Shown here one piece after another: positions 25,901-34,280 of a DNA stretch of 40,980 nucleotides (its first letter is position 1; the number at the start of each line of letters is the position of its first letter). The position numbers and the translations under genes are program-made. Under the pieces are notes generated by a model. The model searched no databases and was not told the DNA's origin. It worked only from the letters and a program-made list of their open reading frames with translations. The stretch covers positions 1 to 40,980 of the forward strand of contig UQQI01000008.1 in NCBI GenBank assembly GCA_900543055.1. Reading direction: 5' to 3'. Origin of the DNA: an uncultured Mollicutes bacterium (lineage in GTDB: Bacteria > Bacillota_I > Bacilli_A > RF39 > UBA660).

Positions 25901-26390
25901 TACAAGAACAGGAGCAGTTGCAAAATTTGCTGCTAGTGGAAAAGAAACTGCTAAAAAGAATCTTGCTCGTATCGCTATGAGTTATCCACATGTATATGTT
26001 GGAACAATATCTTTAGGTGCGAATCAAGCACAAGCTATAAGAGTAATGAAAGAAGCGGAAGCTTATAATGGACCATCTATTATAATTGCTTATGCACCTT
26101 GTATTGCTCAAGGAATTCTTAAAGGAATGAAAAATAGTATTGCTGAAGAAAAAGCAGCAACTGAGTGTGGATATTTCCCATTATTCCATTATAATCCAGA
26201 AAACTCATTATTTAAATTAGATAGTAAAGCAGATTTTACTAAGTTTGATGAATTTATTTTAGGAGAAGATAGATATAGAACACTTAAGAAAATTAATAAA
26301 AATAGCGATGTTTTATTAAATGAAAATAAAGATCAAGCAGAAAGAACTTATAATTACTATAAAGAGTTATCTGAAAAAGTAAGTGAATAA
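22956..26390 (+). CDS. nifJ: Pyruvate:ferredoxin (flavodoxin) oxidoreductase
   Basis: A 1144-residue single-chain PFOR that converts pyruvate and CoA to acetyl-CoA and CO2 while reducing ferredoxin, a central step in anaerobic energy metabolism. The order is standard: N-terminal pyruvate-binding domain (GIYPITPASPMAE), CoA-binding region, two 4Fe-4S clusters (CIGCNICSLVCP at about 678 and CTGCSLCVEACP at about 735), a proximal-cluster Cys pair in CAGCGETPY, and the TPP site GGDGWAYDIGYNG (about 939) with SNTGGQASKSTRTG. It is a single-gene unit with its own promoter and terminator. The middle third uses AAG for lysine far more than the ends do (see findings). Confidence 0.96.
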   Translation: MKKIMDGNEAASYVSYNFTEVAGIYPITPASPMAELTDKWSSEGKLNYFGTPVRIVEMESEAGAAGMVHGSLLAGCLTTTYTASQGLLLMIPNMYKIAGELLPCVINVAARSLATHALSIFGDHQDIYAVRGTGFAMLASSSVQEVMDLTGVAHLSAIKGRVPFINFFDGFRTSHELQKVDVIDTDKLKGLIDQKALNEFRNSALNPNNPMIRGTAQNGDIYFQASEVRNTYYDKVPDIVNDYMSKINKITGKDYKPFNYYGSPTATKVIVAMGSVCETVKETVEYLTKFRNESVGLLEVHLYRPFSSKYFLKELPKTVKKIAVLDRTKEAGSAGEPLYLDVIKTIKEADAKVNVIGGRYGLSSKDTTPAMIKGVFDFLDTRDAHTNFTVGINDDVTNLSIPYDDKFSISNKKNIEFLIYGYGSDGMVSASKDLMKITGTYTNAYVQGYFQYDSKKSGGITISHLRFGKEPIKSTYYVSLANIVVCTKDSYLSRLKMIDKIKDNGIFVLNTNKSADEALAMMNNNDKRLLQQKKIKMFIIDANKIAAEVGLNGKISTIMETIIFKLGKIVDSTFAIEKIKENLNGKFGNKGGNIVEKNIKAIDMAIDGLCAVKIPYVDFDFTVMPKKSFFELVDCMEGDSIPVSSFLKMPAGEFEAGTSKYDKRDSSEIAPSYCSENCIGCNICSLVCPHGVIRPFLLDNNEVMDAPESMRDKLINANIKDKDYKFSVGVSLPDCTGCSLCVEACPGKKGVKALVMKMKDELKQEKKDEEYKYLFTEVSEKKNVMPTNSVRGSQFVKPKFEFPGACAGCGETPYLKLLTQLFGDRMVVANATGCSSIYGASAPSMPYSIPWANSLFEDNAEFGFGIKIADLTIKNQIVSLIKNNMDKVRNSEKETYQAYCSEQNLENSEALMEIVENTRIPELLKLKDFIVPRSVWMIGGDGWAYDIGYNGIDHVLANRENVNILVLDTEVYSNTGGQASKSTRTGAVAKFAASGKETAKKNLARIAMSYPHVYVGTISLGANQAQAIRVMKEAEAYNGPSIIIAYAPCIAQGILKGMKNSIAEEKAATECGYFPLFHYNPENSLFKLDSKADFTKFDEFILGEDRYRTLKKINKNSDVLLNENKDQAERTYNYYKELSEKVSE

Positions 26391-26400
26391 TATACATAAT

Positions 26401-26414
26401 TTGATAATTATCAA
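26401..26414. promoter_or_regulatory. 14-bp palindrome matching the FNR/CRP-family pattern
   Basis: TTGATAATTATCAA is a perfect palindrome fitting TTGAT-N4-ATCAA. It lies 10 nt after the PFOR stop and before its terminator, not at a promoter, so function is doubtful. Confidence 0.2.
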
Positions 26415-26453
26415 AGGTTATAATTAATACAAATAAGTGATAATTATTTATAT

Positions 26454-26483
26454 AGTCAATGTGGTTATGCATTGGCTTTTTCT
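26454..26483 (+). terminator. Intrinsic terminator of the PFOR gene
   Basis: Stem AGTCAATG/CATTGGCT (one G-U pair) with an 8-nt loop, then TTTTT. The rest of the 266-bp gap holds only AT-rich sequence and the next promoter. Confidence 0.75.
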
Positions 26484-26602
26484 AGTTATTATTTTATGTT
26501 TTACTTGTTATAAATTATTATGAAAAAGTATAAGTAGAGTTAAATAGTGTATATTAAAAGTTAAATATCTCTTTTATACTAATTCCTATAAATCTTTTTT
26601 AT

Positions 26603-26631
26603 TTGTTTTAACATCTTATTTGTATTATAAT
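26603..26631 (+). promoter_or_regulatory. Promoter of the rluA-GH3-PaaI-asnS operon
   Basis: TTGTTT at 26603-26608, 17-bp spacer, TATAAT at 26626-26631. Ribosome site AAAGGAGTGGAG lies just before the ATG at 26657. Confidence 0.6.
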
Positions 26632-26656
26632 CTTTATAGGCGAAAGGAGTGGAGTT

Positions 26657-27505
26657 ATGAAAATAACAGTAAAAAAAGAGGGAGAATTATTAGATTATTT
26701 ATATAATAATATTGATATGCCTAAAAAACGTATTAAACAATATTTAACTCATGGAGCAATATTTGTTAATAATACTAAAACAACTAAATATAACTATAGA
26801 ATATTACCTGGAATGACTATTATGATTGATACAGATAGTAAAAATAAAAAGACTCTTCCATTTGATATTTTATTTGAAGATGACCATATTATTGTTGTAA
26901 ATAAACCAAGTGGTCTTTTAACAATAGCAACAGCAAAAGAGAAAGAAAAGACACTTTATCATATTGTAAGGGAATACTTAGTTAGTAAAGATAAAAATGC
27001 TAGAGTATTTATTGTACATAGATTAGATAAAGATACTAGTGGAGTAGTTGTATTAGCAAAAGATGAAAAAACAAAAAATAAATTACAAGAAAATTGGAAT
27101 GAATATGTATCACTTCGTGAATATGTAGCGGTAGTACATGGAAGATTAAATAAAGAAAGTGATAGAATTGTTCAAAAACTAAAAGAAACTAAAACAAATC
27201 TAGTATATGTTTCACGTGATAACGATGGAAAAGAAGCAATTACTAACTATAAAGTAATTAAAGAAAATAATGATTATTCAATGGTAAGTATCACTCTAGA
27301 AACAGGAAGAAAAAACCAAATAAGAGTTGCTTTTAATACACTACATCATCCAATAGTAGGAGATAAGAAATATAGTACAATAAAAGATAATGAATCAAGA
27401 CTATTTTTACATGCTAATAGATTAAAAATGTATTATCCAGAAATAAGAAAAGATATTTTATTTGAAACATCAACACCAAATGAATTTAAGAAGATAATGA
27501 ACTAA
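26657..27505 (+). CDS. RluA-family pseudouridine synthase with S4 domain
   Basis: A 282-residue RluC/RluD-type enzyme. Residues 1-60 form an S4-like RNA-binding domain (MPKKRIKQYLTHGAIFVNN). The catalytic domain has ILFEDDHIIVVNKPSGLL, HRLDKDTSGVVVLAK with the catalytic Asp at about 124, and TGRKNQIRVAF. It makes pseudouridines in rRNA, probably 23S. Its stop and the next ATG share a TAATG overlap. It differs from the 1901 paralogue, which lacks S4. Confidence 0.92.
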   Translation: MKITVKKEGELLDYLYNNIDMPKKRIKQYLTHGAIFVNNTKTTKYNYRILPGMTIMIDTDSKNKKTLPFDILFEDDHIIVVNKPSGLLTIATAKEKEKTLYHIVREYLVSKDKNARVFIVHRLDKDTSGVVVLAKDEKTKNKLQENWNEYVSLREYVAVVHGRLNKESDRIVQKLKETKTNLVYVSRDNDGKEAITNYKVIKENNDYSMVSITLETGRKNQIRVAFNTLHHPIVGDKKYSTIKDNESRLFLHANRLKMYYPEIRKDILFETSTPNEFKKIMN

Positions 27506-28707
27506 TGCATAGAAAAAGAAATAATAAAAAGTATTTAAAAAGTCTATTATTAGTAATTATAGTTATAGGTGTTGTATTTATTTCTTACAAGGAAGTATTA
27601 AATAATAAAAATATTATTGAAAATAAAATAAATATTATGAATAATGATGAATATAAAAATATAGATGATTATAAAATATTTAAAAAGTATTATAAAAAAG
27701 CCGTAAAAACCGTAAAAAATATGTCTTTAAAAGAAAAAGTAGGACAATTATTTTTAGTTAGATATAATAAAGATGATGTAGAATACTTAAGTAACTTTTA
27801 TCCTGGAGGATATATTTTATTTGCTAAAGATTTTCAAAATAATACAAAAGAACAAATGAAAAAAGAAATAGAAACAGATCAGAAAGAAAGTAAATTTCCC
27901 CTTATAATGGCTGTAGATGAAGAAGGGGGATATGTTACAAGAGTTAGTAGATTTAAGCAATATAGAGATGAGAAGTTTTTATCACCAAGAACTTACTATA
28001 ATCAAGGAGGGTATGCTTTAGTTGAACAAATAGAAAAAGAAAAAGCAACTCTTTTAAAAGATTTAGGTATAAATTTAAATCTTGCTCCTGTATCTGATAT
28101 ATCAACATCATCAAATGATTTTATTTATTCAAGAGCGTTTCAAGGAAATACTGAAGATACTTCAAATTTTGTAAAAAACATGGTAAAGTATGCGAATAAT
28201 AATAAAATAAATTCGTGTTTAAAACATTTTCCAGGATATGGTAATAACAAAGATACACATACAGGTATTGCAATTGATGAGCGAAGTTATGAAGAAATAG
28301 AAAATAATGATTATAAACCATTTATTGCAGGAATTGAAGAAAATGTTCCATCTATTTTAGTATCTCATAATATTGTAAAAAGCATTGATAGTGAGTATCC
28401 TGCATCATTAAGTAAAAAAGTAAATGATGAATTAAGAAACAAACTAAATTATACAGGAATAATCATGACAGATGATCTTGCAATGGATGCTGTAAAAGAA
28501 TATGTTTCAAACAATACATCAGCAACACTAGCAGTAAATGCAGGTAATGATATGATTATAACAAGTGATTTTTTAACAATGAAAAATGAAGTTTTAAATT
28601 CAGTTGAAGAAGGAAAAATACAAGAAGAGACAATAGATAAGGCTGTAACAAGAGTAATTGCTTGGAAATATTACAGTGGCCTATTTGATATGAACAAGGA
28701 GGACTAA
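27505..28707 (+). CDS. Membrane-anchored GH3 glycosidase (NagZ-like)
   Basis: A 400-residue protein with an N-terminal membrane helix (about 12-28) and a family GH3 domain like bacterial beta-N-acetylhexosaminidases. Blocks: KVGQLFLVRY, PGGYILFAKDFQ, MAVDEEGGYVTRV, LGINLNLAPVSDI, and LKHFPGYGNNKDTHTG (about 239-254), whose Asp/His are the NagZ-type catalytic dyad. MTDDLAMDAV contains the nucleophile Asp. It likely trims GlcNAc from peptidoglycan fragments outside the cell. It sits in one operon with TAATG overlaps at both ends. Confidence 0.88.
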   Translation: MHRKRNNKKYLKSLLLVIIVIGVVFISYKEVLNNKNIIENKINIMNNDEYKNIDDYKIFKKYYKKAVKTVKNMSLKEKVGQLFLVRYNKDDVEYLSNFYPGGYILFAKDFQNNTKEQMKKEIETDQKESKFPLIMAVDEEGGYVTRVSRFKQYRDEKFLSPRTYYNQGGYALVEQIEKEKATLLKDLGINLNLAPVSDISTSSNDFIYSRAFQGNTEDTSNFVKNMVKYANNNKINSCLKHFPGYGNNKDTHTGIAIDERSYEEIENNDYKPFIAGIEENVPSILVSHNIVKSIDSEYPASLSKKVNDELRNKLNYTGIIMTDDLAMDAVKEYVSNNTSATLAVNAGNDMIITSDFLTMKNEVLNSVEEGKIQEETIDKAVTRVIAWKYYSGLFDMNKED

Positions 28708-29120
28708 TGGAAACAGATAAAGAAAAAATATCAAATGAAAAGTTATTTAAAGAAATAGAAAACATGAAGGGTTTTTCTAAGCACAATAATTTCAAGTTTG
28801 TTGAAATAAAAGAAAAAAGTGCTATAATAAGAGCAGATTTAACAGAAAACTCTATGAATCCATATAAAATTGCTCATGGAGGATTAATATTTGGTTTAGG
28901 AGATATGGCAATGGGAATGGCAACAAAATCAACAGGAAGAAATGCTGTAACACTTAGTGCTAATATTACATATCTAAAGCCAGCTGTAGGAGAATATCTT
29001 CTTGCAAAAGCAGAGGTTATAAAAAATGGTAAAACAACAGCTTATGTAAGATGTGATATTTATAATGACAAAGATGTTCAAGTAGCAACAATGGATTCAA
29101 ACTATTATTATATAAGTTAA
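28707..29120 (+). CDS. PaaI-like hotdog-fold acyl-CoA thioesterase
   Basis: A 137-residue hotdog protein with the PaaI/4HBT pattern: NPYKIAHGGLIFGLGDMAMG (HGG-x2-F-x-L-x-D) and LSANITYLKPAVGEYLLAKAEV. It probably hydrolyses acyl-CoA thioesters in the cytoplasm; the acyl group is unknown. GGAGG within the GH3 gene's end drives it, and its ATG overlaps that stop (TAATG). Confidence 0.85.
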   Translation: METDKEKISNEKLFKEIENMKGFSKHNNFKFVEIKEKSAIIRADLTENSMNPYKIAHGGLIFGLGDMAMGMATKSTGRNAVTLSANITYLKPAVGEYLLAKAEVIKNGKTTAYVRCDIYNDKDVQVATMDSNYYYIS

Positions 29121-29134
29121 GAGGAAGGATATTT

Positions 29135-30514
29135 ATGACAGATAAAGAATTATTTAAAAATACAGAAAAATATATTGGACAAGAAATAACAATAGAAGGT
29201 TGGATAAAAAATCATCGTAAACAAAAAGAATTTGGATTTATTTCATTTTCTGATGGAACATTTTATACACCAATTCAAGTAGTATACGATAAAGATTCAA
29301 ATTTTGATGAAATAGTAAAATATCATGTAGGTAGCGCTATAAAAATAACAGGAAAAGTTGTAGAGTCTCCTAAATCAGGACAAGACTTTGAAATTCATGC
29401 AATAAATATTGAACTTCTTGGAGATTGTCCAGAGGATTATCCAATTCAACCAAAGAAACATACACGTGAATTTTTAAGAGAACAAGCTTATTTAAGACCA
29501 AGAACAAATCTTTTCCAAGCTGTTTTTAGAATAAGAAGTAAAGCTTCATTTGCAATTCACAAATATTTTCAAGATAGAGACTATGTTTATTTCCATGCTC
29601 CATTAATTACAGCAAGTGATGCAGAAGGAGCAGGAGAAATGTTTAAAGTAACAACTCTTGATTTTGATAAATTACCTCGTACAGAAGATGGAAAAATAGA
29701 TTATTCAAAAGACTTTTTTGGAAGACAATCATCACTTACTGTATCTGGTCAATTACAAGCAGAAACATTTGCACTTGCATACAAAAAAACATATACATTT
29801 GGACCAACTTTTAGAGCGGAAAATTCTAACACAAAGACACATGCTAATGAATTTTGGATGATTGAACCAGAAATTGCTTTCTGTGATTTAGAAGAAGACA
29901 TGAATATCATGGAAGATATGTTAAAATACGTTGTAAAATATGTATTAAAGAATTGTAATGAAGAGTTAGTATTCTTAGATAAATTTGTAGAAAAAGGATT
30001 AATTGAGAAGTTAAAACACTTAGTAAAAACAAATGCAGTAAGAATAACTCATGAAGAAGCAATTAAATATTTGATTGAGTCTGGTAAAGAATTTGAGTTT
30101 AAACCAGAATATGGTGAAGATTTGGCTCGTGAACATGAAAAATATTTAACAGAAGAAAAATTTAATGCTCCAGTATTTGTATATGATTGGCCAAAAGATA
30201 TCAAAGCATTTTATATGAGATTAAATGATGATAATAAGACAGTAGCAGCAGTTGACCTTCTAGTACCAGGTAGTGGAGAGTTAATGGGTGGATCACAAAG
30301 AGAAGAAAGATTAGATATTTTAACTCATCGTATGGATGAATTAAAAATGAATAAAGAAGAATTATATTGGTATATTAAATTACGTGAATATGGTGGATGT
30401 GTTCACTCAGGATTTGGTATGGGATTTGAAAGATTAATTATGTATTTAACAGGAATTGAAAATATAAGAGATGTCATTCCTTATCCTAGAACTCCAGGAA
30501 ATTGTGATTTCTAA
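29135..30514 (+). CDS. asnS: Asparaginyl-tRNA synthetase
   Basis: A 459-residue class IIb synthetase that charges tRNA-Asn with asparagine. The N-terminal OB-fold anticodon-binding domain (about 1-110) begins ITIEGWIKNHRKQKEFGFI. Motif 2 is FRAENSNTKTHANEFWMIEPE without its last residue (starting at about 226), and motif 3 is GFGMGFERLIMYL (about 426-438). The FWMIEPE version is typical of AsnRS rather than AspRS. Length is normal. AGAGGAAGG precedes the ATG. Last gene of its operon, before a strong terminator. Confidence 0.95.
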   Translation: MTDKELFKNTEKYIGQEITIEGWIKNHRKQKEFGFISFSDGTFYTPIQVVYDKDSNFDEIVKYHVGSAIKITGKVVESPKSGQDFEIHAINIELLGDCPEDYPIQPKKHTREFLREQAYLRPRTNLFQAVFRIRSKASFAIHKYFQDRDYVYFHAPLITASDAEGAGEMFKVTTLDFDKLPRTEDGKIDYSKDFFGRQSSLTVSGQLQAETFALAYKKTYTFGPTFRAENSNTKTHANEFWMIEPEIAFCDLEEDMNIMEDMLKYVVKYVLKNCNEELVFLDKFVEKGLIEKLKHLVKTNAVRITHEEAIKYLIESGKEFEFKPEYGEDLAREHEKYLTEEKFNAPVFVYDWPKDIKAFYMRLNDDNKTVAAVDLLVPGSGELMGGSQREERLDILTHRMDELKMNKEELYWYIKLREYGGCVHSGFGMGFERLIMYLTGIENIRDVIPYPRTPGNCDF

Positions 30515-30532
30515 AAGTGTATTAAAAAATGT

Positions 30533-30568
30533 AAAGAAAGTGAAATAAGAAAACACTTTCTTTTTTTC
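30533..30568 (+). terminator. Intrinsic terminator after asnS
   Basis: Stem AAAGAAAGTG/CACTTTCTTT, 11-nt loop, followed by a long T run. Confidence 0.85.
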
Positions 30569-30580
30569 ATGTATATATAG

Positions 30581-30589
30581 TGTTATAAT
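30581..30589 (+). promoter_or_regulatory. Extended -10 promoter for the PP2C gene
   Basis: TGT+TATAAT, 23 nt before the ATG at 30613, with ribosome site GGAG at 30601-30604. Confidence 0.6.
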
Positions 30590-30612
30590 ACTTTTAGAAT
30601 GGAGAATATGAT

Positions 30613-31413
30613 ATGGATATACTTGAGACAAAAACAGACATTGGATTAATCAGAGAAACAAATGAAGATAAAGCAATAGCTCTAATGCATCCTAAAAATA
30701 AAAATATTAAATTGCTAGCAGTAGCTGATGGTATGGGTGGTAAAGAAGATGGCGAACTTGCTTCAAATTATATAGTAAATTCTTTAGAAAGATGGTTTAA
30801 AAATAAAAGCATTAAAACACTAAATAATACAGTTGAATTAGAAAAACTAGTAAAAAGCTATGTAAAAAGACTTAATACAGCTTTAGTAAGAAAATATGGA
30901 GATAATCATTTAGGTTCAACATTAACTCTAGCAATTATAAATAAAAATCATACTTTATTTATAAATTGTGGAGACTCAAGAGGATATATCTATAAAGAAA
31001 ATGAATTATTTCAAGTAACATCAGATGATTCTGATGTTTGGTATTACTATAAATATGGAGAAGTAGAAAAGGATGATTTAAGATACTTTGTAAACAATAA
31101 TTTAATAAATTCATGTGTAGGAATATCAAGAGACTTTTGTAGAGTATCATCTGAAATAATAGAAAATGACTATCAAATACTTTTGCTTGTATCTGATGGG
31201 GTAACTGATATGATTACTGATAAGAAAATAAAAGAGTTAATAAAAAAATCAAAATCAGAAGAACTATTATCAAATATAATAAATGAAGCAGTAAATGTAG
31301 ATCAAAACTTATCTGTACCAAAAAAGTTAGAGAAAAAAGCTCTATCTACGTATATAGTTCCTTTTAAAGGAAGAGATAATGCTACTGGTGCAATTTATAT
31401 AAAAGATGAATAA
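30613..31413 (+). CDS. PP2C-type serine/threonine protein phosphatase
   Basis: A 266-residue soluble PPM/PP2C phosphatase. Metal-binding motifs are in order: RETNEDKAI (about 14-22), VADGMGGKEDGE (about 37-48), GDSRGYIY, VSDGVTDMI (about 195-203) and GRDNATGAI near the end. Such enzymes reverse Hanks-kinase phosphorylation and often pair with FHA-domain proteins; EssC, which has FHA-like domains, lies 3.8 kb downstream, while no kinase gene is in the window. Followed by a lipoprotein gene 37 nt later without an obvious promoter. Confidence 0.9.
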   Translation: MDILETKTDIGLIRETNEDKAIALMHPKNKNIKLLAVADGMGGKEDGELASNYIVNSLERWFKNKSIKTLNNTVELEKLVKSYVKRLNTALVRKYGDNHLGSTLTLAIINKNHTLFINCGDSRGYIYKENELFQVTSDDSDVWYYYKYGEVEKDDLRYFVNNNLINSCVGISRDFCRVSSEIIENDYQILLLVSDGVTDMITDKKIKELIKKSKSEELLSNIINEAVNVDQNLSVPKKLEKKALSTYIVPFKGRDNATGAIYIKDE

Positions 31414-31450
31414 ATTATAAAAAACTTCTCATATTAATAGGGGAGGACTT

Positions 31451-32005
31451 ATGAAAAAAATAATAATTATTATAATTGGAATACTATTTATTACAGGATG
31501 TCAAAGTGAAAAACTAACTCCTACATCTATTGTAGAAGCATATCTTTCAAAATACCAAAATTTGGATAAATCTGTATTAAAAGATTTAGAAATGTCACTA
31601 GAAGATGAAAAGAATATGACAGAAGAACAAAAAAAGGAATATAAATCGTTAATAGAAAAACAATATCAAAACTTGTCTTATAAAATAAAGAATGAAGAAA
31701 TAGTAGGAAATAATGCTACAGTAGAAGTTGAAATTGAAGTATTAGATTATGCAACTTCAATTAATAATTCAAAAAAATATTTCTTAGAACATGAAAGTGA
31801 ATTTTTAAAAGAAAATGAGGTACAAATAAAGGAAGATGACTTAGACAAAGCAAAAACTTATATTGATTATAAGATAGAAAAGTTAAAAGAACAAAAAGAA
31901 AAAACTAAGTATCAAATAACTTTTGATTTAGAAAAAAGTGGGGAAGTATGGGAGTTAAGAAATCTAAATGAAATTGATAGACAAAAAATACATGGACTAT
32001 ATTAA
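31451..32005 (+). CDS. Lipoprotein, NTF2/DUF4878-like
   Basis: A 184-residue lipoprotein: signal MKKIIIIIIGILFITGCQ with lipobox ITGC (Cys17). The mature part starts TPTSIVEAYLSKYQNLD, a long Glu/Lys-rich helix, then strands (NNATVEVEIEVLDY, KYQITFDLEKSGEVWELRNL). This pattern fits small NTF2-like or DUF4878 lipoproteins. GGGGAGG precedes the ATG. Probably cotranscribed with the phosphatase. Function unknown. Confidence 0.8.
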   Translation: MKKIIIIIIGILFITGCQSEKLTPTSIVEAYLSKYQNLDKSVLKDLEMSLEDEKNMTEEQKKEYKSLIEKQYQNLSYKIKNEEIVGNNATVEVEIEVLDYATSINNSKKYFLEHESEFLKENEVQIKEDDLDKAKTYIDYKIEKLKEQKEKTKYQITFDLEKSGEVWELRNLNEIDRQKIHGLY

Positions 32006-32028
32006 AGAATAATTAAATTCTATAGTAA

Positions 32029-32066
32029 AAGTAGACATAAAATAACTTATGTTTACTTTTATTTTT
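32029..32066 (+). terminator. Intrinsic terminator after the lipoprotein gene
   Basis: Stem AAAGTAGACATAA/TTATGTTTACTTT (one G-T mismatch or wobble) with loop AATAAC-like sequence, then T-rich. Confidence 0.75.
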
Positions 32067-32076
32067 TATAAATATT

Positions 32077-32085
32077 TGATATACT
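32077..32085 (+). promoter_or_regulatory. Extended -10 promoter for the HerA-like gene
   Basis: TGA+TATACT followed after 10 nt by GAGGGTG and the TTG start. Confidence 0.6.
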
Positions 32086-32109
32086 GAATTACGATAGAGG
32101 GTGATTAAA

Positions 32110-34161
32110 TTGTTAGGAACAATTGAAGAAATAATTGATAATAGTGTAATTATAAAATTAAGTATTAATATTAATGAACAACCTAACTTAGTTAATCTTC
32201 ATGTAATATTTGAAGATGATACTGATAGAAAAGTTGTTGCTGAAGTTGCAAACGTTAACCAAACTAAAATGGTAGCCAATGTAGTAGGTGAAATAAATGA
32301 TGGAAGATTTACTCCTGGAGCAAGTGTAAAGCCATCTTTTAAATCAAAAATTAGACTTATTGAGATTGGGGAACTTGAATTATTATTTGGTAGTCAAACA
32401 ACTTCATTTGGTCAAACAAATTTTGGTACAAGTAATGTTTATGAAGGATATAAGATAAATGTTGCAATTAATGACTTTTTTAGTAGTCACTTTGCAATAC
32501 TTGGAAACTCTGGTGCTGGTAAATCATGTACAGTTGCGTCAATTTTACAAAAATTATATACATCAAGTCCTACACCTCCAGTAAATTCAGCATTATTCTT
32601 CTTTGATGCATATGGTGAATATACACATGCATTTGGTGGATTACATGACTTTAATCCGGCATTAAACTATAAAGCTTATACAACTAATATTATTGATCCA
32701 GATTGTGAAATATTAAGAATTCCAATTTGGTTACTAGATGTTGATGATTTAGCACTTTTATTAGATGCTAATAGTCCAACTCAATTACCTATAATTGAGA
32801 AAACATTAAAGTTAGTTCCAATACTAACAGGTACTAGTGACAATGTTATTAAGAGAAAAAATGACATTATTGCAAGAGCCTTACAAGATATTTTGTTAAG
32901 TGGAAATGATTCTACAAAGATAAGAGATCAAGTTATTGGTGTTTTAACAAAGTTTAATACTCCAACACTAAATCTAGAAAGTCAAATAGTTCAACCAGGA
33001 TATACTCGTACATTTAAACAATGTTTATATGTTGATAAAACAGGAAAAATGCAAGAAATGGAACTTGTAGTAGAATTTGTAAGAGGATATATTATAGAAG
33101 ACCAAATTAGTATTGACCCAAGTGAAATGAATAAGTATTATACATTATCTGACCTTGAACTTGCTATGGATTTTGCTCTTATTTCTGAAGGTATTTTAAA
33201 GAGTGATAAGGTTTTTGATACTGCAAATGTCATGAGTGTTAGATTACATACATTAGCAACAGGTGACTCTAGACATTACTTTACGTATCCAAAATATGTA
33301 ACAAGAGATCAATATATTGATTCATTATTATGGGATAGTAAAACTAATAGTAGAGTACAAATAGTTAACTTTAATATCAACTATATTGATGACCGTCTTG
33401 CTAAAGTAATAACAAAAATTTTATCAAGAATGTTATTCTTAAAAGCAAGTACTGAAAAACCTCGTGGTAGTAGAGCATTCCATATAATAATAGAAGAGGC
33501 TCATCGTTATGTACAACATGATAGTGATATTGATTTATTAGGATATAATATATTTGAACGTATCACTAAGGAAGGTCGTAAATATGGTGTATTCTTAGCA
33601 CTGATCACACAACGTCCAAGTGAGCTTTCTGATACATGTATCTCACAATGTGCAAATTTCGTTGTATTAAGAACACTTCATCCAGTTGACTTAAAGTATA
33701 TAAAAGAAATGGTTCCAAATGTTTCATCGGAAATTGTCTTACAATTAAAAAACTTAAAACCAGGAAATTGTATAGCATTTGGTAGTGCTTTTAAAGTACC
33801 AACATCAATGTATATTGATTTACCAAATCCAAGACCTCTTTCCAACAACGTTGACTTGGAAAATGTTTGGTATAAGAAAAAAGAGCCTGAAAATCAAAAT
33901 GTACAACCACAAAATAATATGAATCAAATGTTGCAACAAGCAAGTTATGCTCAACAGCCTCAAATGATGCAACAACAAATGCCTCAACAACAAGTAGTAC
34001 AACAACCACAGCAGATGCAACAGCAACAGGTATTAAATCAACAACAAGCAGCAGTTCAAAACTTTGCACAACAAGCAAATGATTCAACAATAATGAGTAC
34101 AGTAAACCCACAACAACAAATGCCTCTTCCACAAAGAACTCCAACTATGCCACAACAATAG
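32110..34161 (+). CDS. HerA/DUF87-like ATPase with Gln-rich tail
   Basis: A 684-residue (about) HerA-FtsK superfamily ATPase. The start is taken as TTG at 32110: GAGGGTG at 32097-32103 is its ribosome site, and the in-frame GTG at 32101 lies inside that site; the context matches the PFOR start (AGGGTGATTAAATG). An N-terminal HAS-barrel-like domain covers about 1-110. Walker A is GNSGAGKS (about 131-138), a conserved FFDAYGEY follows, Walker B is IIIEEAHRY (about 459-467), and LITQRPSEL is the sensor region. From about 594 the chain is a Gln/Met/Pro-rich low-complexity tail. HerA acts as a DNA-pumping hexamer, normally with NurA, which is not here. Monocistronic; role unknown. Confidence 0.85.
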   Translation: MLGTIEEIIDNSVIIKLSININEQPNLVNLHVIFEDDTDRKVVAEVANVNQTKMVANVVGEINDGRFTPGASVKPSFKSKIRLIEIGELELLFGSQTTSFGQTNFGTSNVYEGYKINVAINDFFSSHFAILGNSGAGKSCTVASILQKLYTSSPTPPVNSALFFFDAYGEYTHAFGGLHDFNPALNYKAYTTNIIDPDCEILRIPIWLLDVDDLALLLDANSPTQLPIIEKTLKLVPILTGTSDNVIKRKNDIIARALQDILLSGNDSTKIRDQVIGVLTKFNTPTLNLESQIVQPGYTRTFKQCLYVDKTGKMQEMELVVEFVRGYIIEDQISIDPSEMNKYYTLSDLELAMDFALISEGILKSDKVFDTANVMSVRLHTLATGDSRHYFTYPKYVTRDQYIDSLLWDSKTNSRVQIVNFNINYIDDRLAKVITKILSRMLFLKASTEKPRGSRAFHIIIEEAHRYVQHDSDIDLLGYNIFERITKEGRKYGVFLALITQRPSELSDTCISQCANFVVLRTLHPVDLKYIKEMVPNVSSEIVLQLKNLKPGNCIAFGSAFKVPTSMYIDLPNPRPLSNNVDLENVWYKKKEPENQNVQPQNNMNQMLQQASYAQQPQMMQQQMPQQQVVQQPQQMQQQQVLNQQQAAVQNFAQQANDSTIMSTVNPQQQMPLPQRTPTMPQQ

Positions 34162-34179
34162 TTAATGTAAATATATGTA

Positions 34180-34210
34180 AAAAGATAGATTTATTGCCTA
34201 TCTTTTTTAT
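34180..34210 (+). terminator. Intrinsic terminator after the HerA-like gene
   Basis: Stem AAAAGATAG/CTATCTTTT with an intervening loop, then T-rich. Confidence 0.8.
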
Positions 34211-34215
34211 TATTA

Positions 34216-34224
34216 TGCTATAAT
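34216..34224 (+). promoter_or_regulatory. Extended -10 promoter of the WXG100 operon
   Basis: TGC+TATAAT. The leader to the ATG at 34281 is about 50 nt, longer than at other promoters here, with GGAGGTG at 34268-34274. Confidence 0.6.
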
Positions 34225-34280
34225 TAAATCATAGGATAGGAGTATTCTATATAAAGAAAGAATCTATGGAGGTGTAAAAA

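Noticed and set aside
33791..34144. Antisense open frames opposite the Gln-rich tail of the HerA-like protein
   Set aside because: CAA-rich coding reads as TTG-rich Leu/Val runs on the other strand. No ribosome site or promoter supports it.
32110..34161. HerA-based anti-phage defence (for example SIR2-HerA or NurA-HerA)
   Set aside because: The gene is monocistronic with its own promoter and terminator. Neighbours are a lipoprotein and WXG100 genes, with no nuclease or SIR2 partner.
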